DNA of 64,000 nt, from contig OY294045.1 in NCBI GenBank assembly GCA_958510825.1, positions 97,772,988 to 97,836,987 on the forward strand, written 5' to 3'. This document shows positions 58,880 to 64,000 of this stretch, piece by piece; positions within the stretch are counted from its first letter, which is position 1; each line of letters starts with the position of its first letter. The position numbers were made by a program, and so were the translations under genes. The DNA is from Brachypterus glaber (taxonomy: Eukaryota; Arthropoda; Insecta; Coleoptera; Kateretidae). Under the pieces are notes generated by a model. The model made no database searches and had not been told where the DNA came from. It worked only from the letters and a program-made list of their open reading frames with translations.

Positions 58880-60312
58880 ACATAAACAAAGATGCAAACA
58901 AAAACAATAAAACTGGCCATATCTCAAAACATATAATTTGCAGCTAGGACAACTTGTCTTAGAAGGGCAGTATTTGCACTGTTTCTTTAGGTAAACCACT
59001 CTAAAAAGAACCGTGATTACGCATGCGCGCGATCCCAATCCAAGAAATTAACGAGAAGCGTAGGCGGTACGCATGATGACGTATCGAGTATTTCATGAAT
59101 TCATTGGTGGCAAACGCGTGCATGCGAAAATAAGGTTAATTGTAGAGTGGGTTACCTGTAATTTGGTTTGGTTTTAACAAAATTGTAATTTTTAAGATGT
59201 CTTGCTTTCTATTTTAATAATCTTATATCAATCCTGTGATCCGCTTTAGGTTTAGAACTGGTACTTCGTTTTAGAAATTCTCGGGTATATGAAATTAATA
59301 AAAATAGTATTACTAAGAGAAAAAAGCACTTTTCCTCCAAGTGAAACATACTATTTTTTCTTCAAGCATCCTATATATTTGTTTTAAATATTAATTTTTG
59401 AATTTAATTTATTCAGTAATAAAGTATGTTTTTTTTTATTAAAATAGGCCAATAAAACCTTTTCGAAATAAACTTAAACCTTCCTTAGCTCATTTTAAAT
59501 TTTTTTCGTAGGCTAAATCGTACACTTTTCGCAATTTCGATGGTAACTTGTCTAATGTAGCATTTGCAATTTCGGAGAGATTAATAGGTGTATAAACCAT
59601 ATATTCTTCTTCAATCATTTTTAATCAATTTCACACAAGGTTTTTGCACAGAATCTCGAACCAACCACCTGTTTACATAATAAACAAACAAGTTTGGCTG
59701 TCACCAAAGTCAAAGAGTTCTGCCGCCAAAAAGTCAACAAGTATGGCTGTCACAAAAGTCAAAGAGTTCTGCCGCCAGTGGTGGTTTTGCTAACTAACTT
59801 TTTTTTACGGCGTACCACAACGAACTCATTGTAAAAAAATAGGTAACTTCTAACTAGTGTGTTCAGTTATAAAATATGAACATTTTAGTACGCTTGAAGA
59901 AAAAATATTTTACTTTAATGAACTTATAAAAAAGTGGCGCAATGGTGTTCAGTTCAGCAAAATAGAAAACCAGAGTTCACCAGCTGAAGTTTTACAATTT
60001 TTAATTGTTACCTAGAGGCTATTATAGCCTAATATGCTTTAATTATTTATTATATACCCCAGATTTTGTAGCGAAGGCACTATTTAGATTTATATCTCCT
60101 TAAGGGATTTTTGAAATTGTTCCCATTTTGCGGGCTTGTTTTTTTATATAAAACTTATTAATGCTTTTTAATATTTGAAAATTAAATCTTTATTGAAAAT
60201 CGAACAATTATCTTGGCGTTGCATAATCACATTATTGTGAATTAGTTATATGAGAGAGCTATTAAATATTATGAAACATTTTCTACGTTAACAAGTTGTT
60301 GTGATCAACACG
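58880..60312. other. Intergenic, a local duplication at 59690-59790
   Basis: tatggctgtcac-aaagtcaaagagttctgccgcca is present twice about 55 bp apart (59693 and 59742). Otherwise AT-rich with no identified feature. Confidence 0.45.
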
Positions 60313-60470
60313 TTAAGCGCCCTGCCAAATTTTGGCATTTAATCCCCAGGGCCAAGACTAAAACCGAAACAGACACTTAAAACAGACACAAGATTTCTAT
60401 TTCTAAATCTTGAGGCCATAGCAGGGAGGCAAAATTTGAAACAGACACCTGTGTCTGCTGTGGCGCTTAA
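60313..60470. mobile_element. Miniature TTAA-flanked element (piggyBac-type MITE)
   Basis: TTAA at 60313-60316 and 60467-60470 flank inverted ends gcgccctgcca and (g)tggcgc; the symmetry continues into the flank as cacgttaagcgcc / ggcgcttaacgtg. An inner inverted pair (aagatttc.. / aaatctt) is present. About 150 bp, noncoding. Confidence 0.65.
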
Positions 60471-60635
60471 CGTGTTAACACGTTTAAAAATAATCAGACT
60501 TCTTTATTGGTAATACCAATTTGCAGAGTTCAGCAAACAGTTCATGATTACAATGCACTTACTTCTTATTTATTCAATTATTTTTTCATAAATTGATTAA
60601 TTTCAATTTTAAATATATCTAAAAATAAAACTATA

Positions 60636-61192
60636 CTCCGTCCAGTTATGCAAGATAGTAAGAGACGCGGCCCGTTTTGCACCACAGCGCATAAATCGTA
60701 GTGTATCAAAGATTTAACAGATGTCGGTACTGTTTACCTGGAAAGGGCCTATCCAAAGACTCGCATAACAAGCATAGTACATAAGAATGCGACGCCAGGA
60801 TTGACTTCATGTGTCGTCATGTATCTTGTAATGGTTGTTATGCGAGCCTCTGGATAGGCCTTAAGTTGTAATTGTAACCTAAAAATTTGACGTTTTCCTT
60901 GTATTAAATATAATTTACGTTTGTAGAATATGCTAATTTAGTGTGAGTGTATGAAGAATAAACCAAAAAAGTACATTTTTCAATACCATACAAAATAACA
61001 TTAAGTATAACCATTTTTTATGTAACTTTCTCTTCTTTTATTAGCTTTAACGACCGTCAATCATTGTCATAGACAAAAAATGTCACAATATTTTATATGT
61101 TAAAAGGTACGAGTTTGGACTTTTTTTTAACCAATGATGTAGCTTAAAAATGGCGGGAATTTTAAACTACTATCTTGCATAATTGGACGGAC
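60636..61192 (+). mobile_element. Mariner-like MITE, complete copy
   Basis: Ends ctccgtccagttatgcaaga and tcttgcataattggacggac with TATA on both outer sides. Same orientation and content as 7962-8509. The best preserved of four copies. Confidence 0.85.
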
Positions 61193-61714
61193 TATAGTTC
61201 ATTCTTAAAAAATAATTCATTCAAAAAGAAGTAATTGTACATAAAGTGATCCTTGCCCAACTCTGCAAATTTGTTATCAAATAATAGAAAATATGAATTG
61301 TATTTGTAATTAAATAAATACTAAGGAGGCGTTTAACAGTTATGTCGTTTACTGAAGGGGCCAGATTAAATGTAACAAATTAAAGGATGCCCTTTAACCC
61401 ATTCGCTGCGCATGGCACGGATCCGTGACAAGGCCGCCGTTACCAAACTGCGCATGGCGCGGATCCCTGACACTCCTATATGGAAGAAAAAGTGAGACAG
61501 GTTGGGAATGGTGTCAAAAATTGAAAAAAATGGTTATGAAAAATAAAAGTTCTTAAAATAATACTGGAAAAGTCTCGATATTTAATTGCCGTACTACATA
61601 TAAGCTTTTTTATTGCTTAATAAATGCAAAGTATACATGCAGTACAAGATTTAAAAAAATATTTACCGTTTTTTCGTATTTAAATAGTATTTAATCATAT
61701 TATATAACTAAAGT

Positions 61715-62135
61715 TTATTTTTTTAAGGTATAGTTATTTTAAATTTTCCGCTAAATACTCCACAAAGTCCGATTTACACTGAAGCATGTGGCTTGTTTTG
61801 AATGTCAACATAACCAAAATTTATAATTTTTGTTTACTTACTTTGTTTTTATGATGTTTTGGTGTAAAAAAAGAGAATTGATAAAGCCGTTGCTAAAAAC
61901 ACTTTTGTATTCCTGTAGAAACAAAATTTGCTTATAAATTCGCTTTTATTCCATTAATTTAAAGGAATAAACCATTGTTTTGTTCTCGTTAATGACACGT
62001 CAACGTTTTACGGTTGTGTAAATTGGGCCTAGTCATTTCGCTTACGACGCATGCGTATCTTACGTTGCTATGGTAATTTCGAGATTGTTTACAAGCGGGA
62101 AGGTTTAAAATAACTATACCTTAAAAAAATTTACC
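61715..62135. mobile_element. TIR MITE, intact copy of the 52-kb element
   Basis: Inverted ends ttttaaggtatagttatttt and aaaataactataccttaaaa. About 420 bp and uninterrupted; it shows the insertion in the 52,034-52,975 copy to be secondary. Confidence 0.8.
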
Positions 62136-62394
62136 GTAGCATGAAATTTAATAATTTGCTGTTAAACTATATTTACACTATTTACACTTTTGATGTTTTT
62201 ACAATATGTATAATTATTATGATACTATAAATTTATTTAAAATAAAAAATAAATATTTAACAATTCTTTTTTAATGAAAATCAAAATATGTTGGTAATTA
62301 TTAATTAATACTTAATACACGGGTCGGATCGAAGTAGCCATGCAAAAATTAGAGTTTTAAAAAACTCTTTTTTTCTAGTAAATAGACACTTTTT

Positions 62395-63379
62395 GGTTTG
62401 GACTTTCCCCGCTGCTATACAACATTTTCTGCTATGATATATACAACTTTAGACATGCCAATCCTGAACATTATGACGAGACAGAATACATATTACAATA
62501 CGCAGACGACACGGGACTTATTGCACATGGGAAAACCGCAACAGAAGCTACAGAAACTCTACAAAGGCTTATTGACCACACTATTGCATGGTTTCACAGA
62601 TGGAGATTAAAACCAAACCCAAGAAAATCTCAGTTTATTATTTTTAATCATAAAATAACTAGAAACTCTCCATCTGTAATTATCAATAACGAAGTCACAC
62701 ATCCTAAACCAGTCATAAAATATCTAGGAATACACTTTGACGCTAAGACTAATTTTAATCATCACACATCCATTACTAAAAGAAATATAACAGCCAGAGC
62801 TCAGCATTTTCGAAGCCTAACCTACAAACAACAAGGAATCAGCAGCAAAACCGCAGCCCATATATATAAAGCGATATGCAGACCAATGTTGGATTATGGC
62901 TCGTTACTCCTAATAAATGCTAGAAATCCCGCAATAAAAAATATAGAAGTGGCCGAAACGAAGTGCTTAAGGAAAATTACAAAAATACGCCACCCTCAAA
63001 ACCCGCTCCATAACCCTCCCAATCAATACCTATACGAAACCCTCGAAATAGAACCTATATCTGAACGCAGGCAACGACTGAAAGACAAATTCGCAGAAAA
63101 CCCACATCATTTAGAAAAAATAGATGCACTCACACTAAACAAAAATGCAAATAGAGTGCGATGTAGATTCCCAGAAAACACACTTAAAGAACTTATCCAA
63201 AATTACTAAATGTCTATAACTAAAATATTGTTTTTTTTTTTTTAACTATCAAATAATTAGATTTATGAATAATTATCACTTTTTTTTAAGGTCTATTATA
63301 TATTTTGAATTTACAGGCTGAAGGACCTTGGTCGATGGCCTTTTGTTGTAACTTTTTACTCAATAAAGTACATTATTAT
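62395..63379 (+). mobile_element. 5'-truncated non-LTR retrotransposon with target duplication
   Basis: From 62409 to 63209 one frame is open for about 267 codons with no ATG at its truncated start: PLLYNIFCYDIYNFRHANPE, catalytic YADD in ILQYADDTGLIAHGK, WFHRWRLKPNPRKSQFIIF, PVIKYLGIHFDAKTNF and RPMLDYGSLLLINARNPAI, ending LIQNY. The 3' end has aataaag and an attattatta tail. The flanks share tagacacttt at 62385-62394 and 63380-63389, the target duplication. The open frame suggests a recent insertion. Confidence 0.85.
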
Positions 63380-63561
63380 TATTAGACACTTTAAACTTTT
63401 GTTCACCAAGCGGAATGTCATGTTGAGGCTGTTAATACTCGGTGAGTCACTTGGTCATGGTCCATGACTTATAGAGAAAGACTTTAATTTTTTTTTTGAA
63501 AGTTGTTTCCCTTTTTAAAAAAGGAACAGTTAATTAAAAAAATTGTATTAACTATTTGTTT

Positions 63562-63858
63562 TCATCCTGTATATAGTAGTAAAAAGTCCCTTATGCGGGC
63601 AAATATAAGGTTTCATGCGCATGACGTACTACATGACGTACTACCTGGCTTCAGGCGATATTTCAATGTAATTTGAAGAGTTCGTAAAACAGCACGGTAC
63701 GGACAATACGTTAAATTCGTCAGGGGCGTGATACTCACGCCACTATCGCTTCCAAAGAACAAAAATAAGAATAGTTATTCGTAATGAATCACGCTATAGA
63801 AAATACATCCAATACATAACATTTCGCGTAGAACAAACTGCAAATAGGGCTTACGCCC
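63562..63858 (-). repeat. Repeat, reverse complement of 40649-40939
   Basis: Starts ttttcatcctgtatatagta and ends gggcttacgcc. It contains a small tandem duplication (catgacgtactac twice). The next element starts directly at its right edge. Confidence 0.75.
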
Positions 63859-63861
63859 AGG

Positions 63862-64000
63862 TAGCAAAATAACATGACATTCACGTGAAAGTCACGTTAA
63901 TATGTGACATGTGATGTTAAGATTGTAGTCTCATTTAACAAGAATGTAGCACGGTGGGGATGTCCTAAGTCCGCCCCTAATAACATCACACAATGACATC
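63862..64000 (-). mobile_element. Partial copy of the 56.2-56.9-kb TIR element, cut by window end
   Basis: Starts ccaggtagcaaaataacatg and follows the reverse complement of 56922 down to about 56780 closely. The other end is beyond base 64000. Confidence 0.75.

Overview
The window is a piece of an animal nuclear genome, almost certainly an insect and possibly a beetle (the order is an inference from intron size, AT-richness and transposon types). It carries two conserved host genes in tandem on the + strand, CNOT1 and RAP1GDS1. Their small exons sit in long introns full of transposable elements, and the last 12 kb is repeat-only intergenic DNA. There are no bacterial features; genes here are single transcription units with GT..AG introns.

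CNOT1 (2266-30920) is the scaffold of the CCR4-NOT deadenylase. Nine coding exons join with matching phases into 2,275 codons plus TGA. Only about the first 100 residues are missing, upstream of base 1. RAP1GDS1 (32492-51844) encodes the armadillo-repeat protein SmgGDS, complete at 623 codons in five exons. All four introns are phase 1. The genes are about 1.5 kb apart; the 5' flank of RAP1GDS1 has three perfect AACCGGTT octamers within 77 bp.

CNOT1 introns hold terminal-inverted-repeat MITEs, two 1.18-kb full-length palindromes, a pair of 0.7-kb inverted repeats, a nested pair of non-LTR retrotransposon relics, a Penelope-like element with a GIY-YIG domain and a hammerhead-like motif, and a (CTGT)n array. 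RAP1GDS1 introns hold a 3.25-kb TTAA-flanked element with further elements nested in it, a 5'-truncated non-LTR element, AT-rich minisatellites, and a 5.15-kb DIRS-like tyrosine-recombinase retrotransposon. The DIRS copy lies in the middle of an older MITE, and its ends and internal complementary region can be read to the base. A predicted intron in its gag gene contains about ten near-palindromic repeats.

From 52 to 64 kb there are more MITE copies, two hAT/piggyBac-type miniature elements, a nested foldback, a tRNA-derived SINE and a recent 5'-truncated non-LTR insertion with a visible target duplication. No cellular gene was found there. The most notable items are the DIRS architecture, the palindrome families in transcribed introns, the Penelope ribozyme-like motif, a foldback with a duplicated ORF around a cysteine-rich relic, and the symmetric exons of RAP1GDS1.
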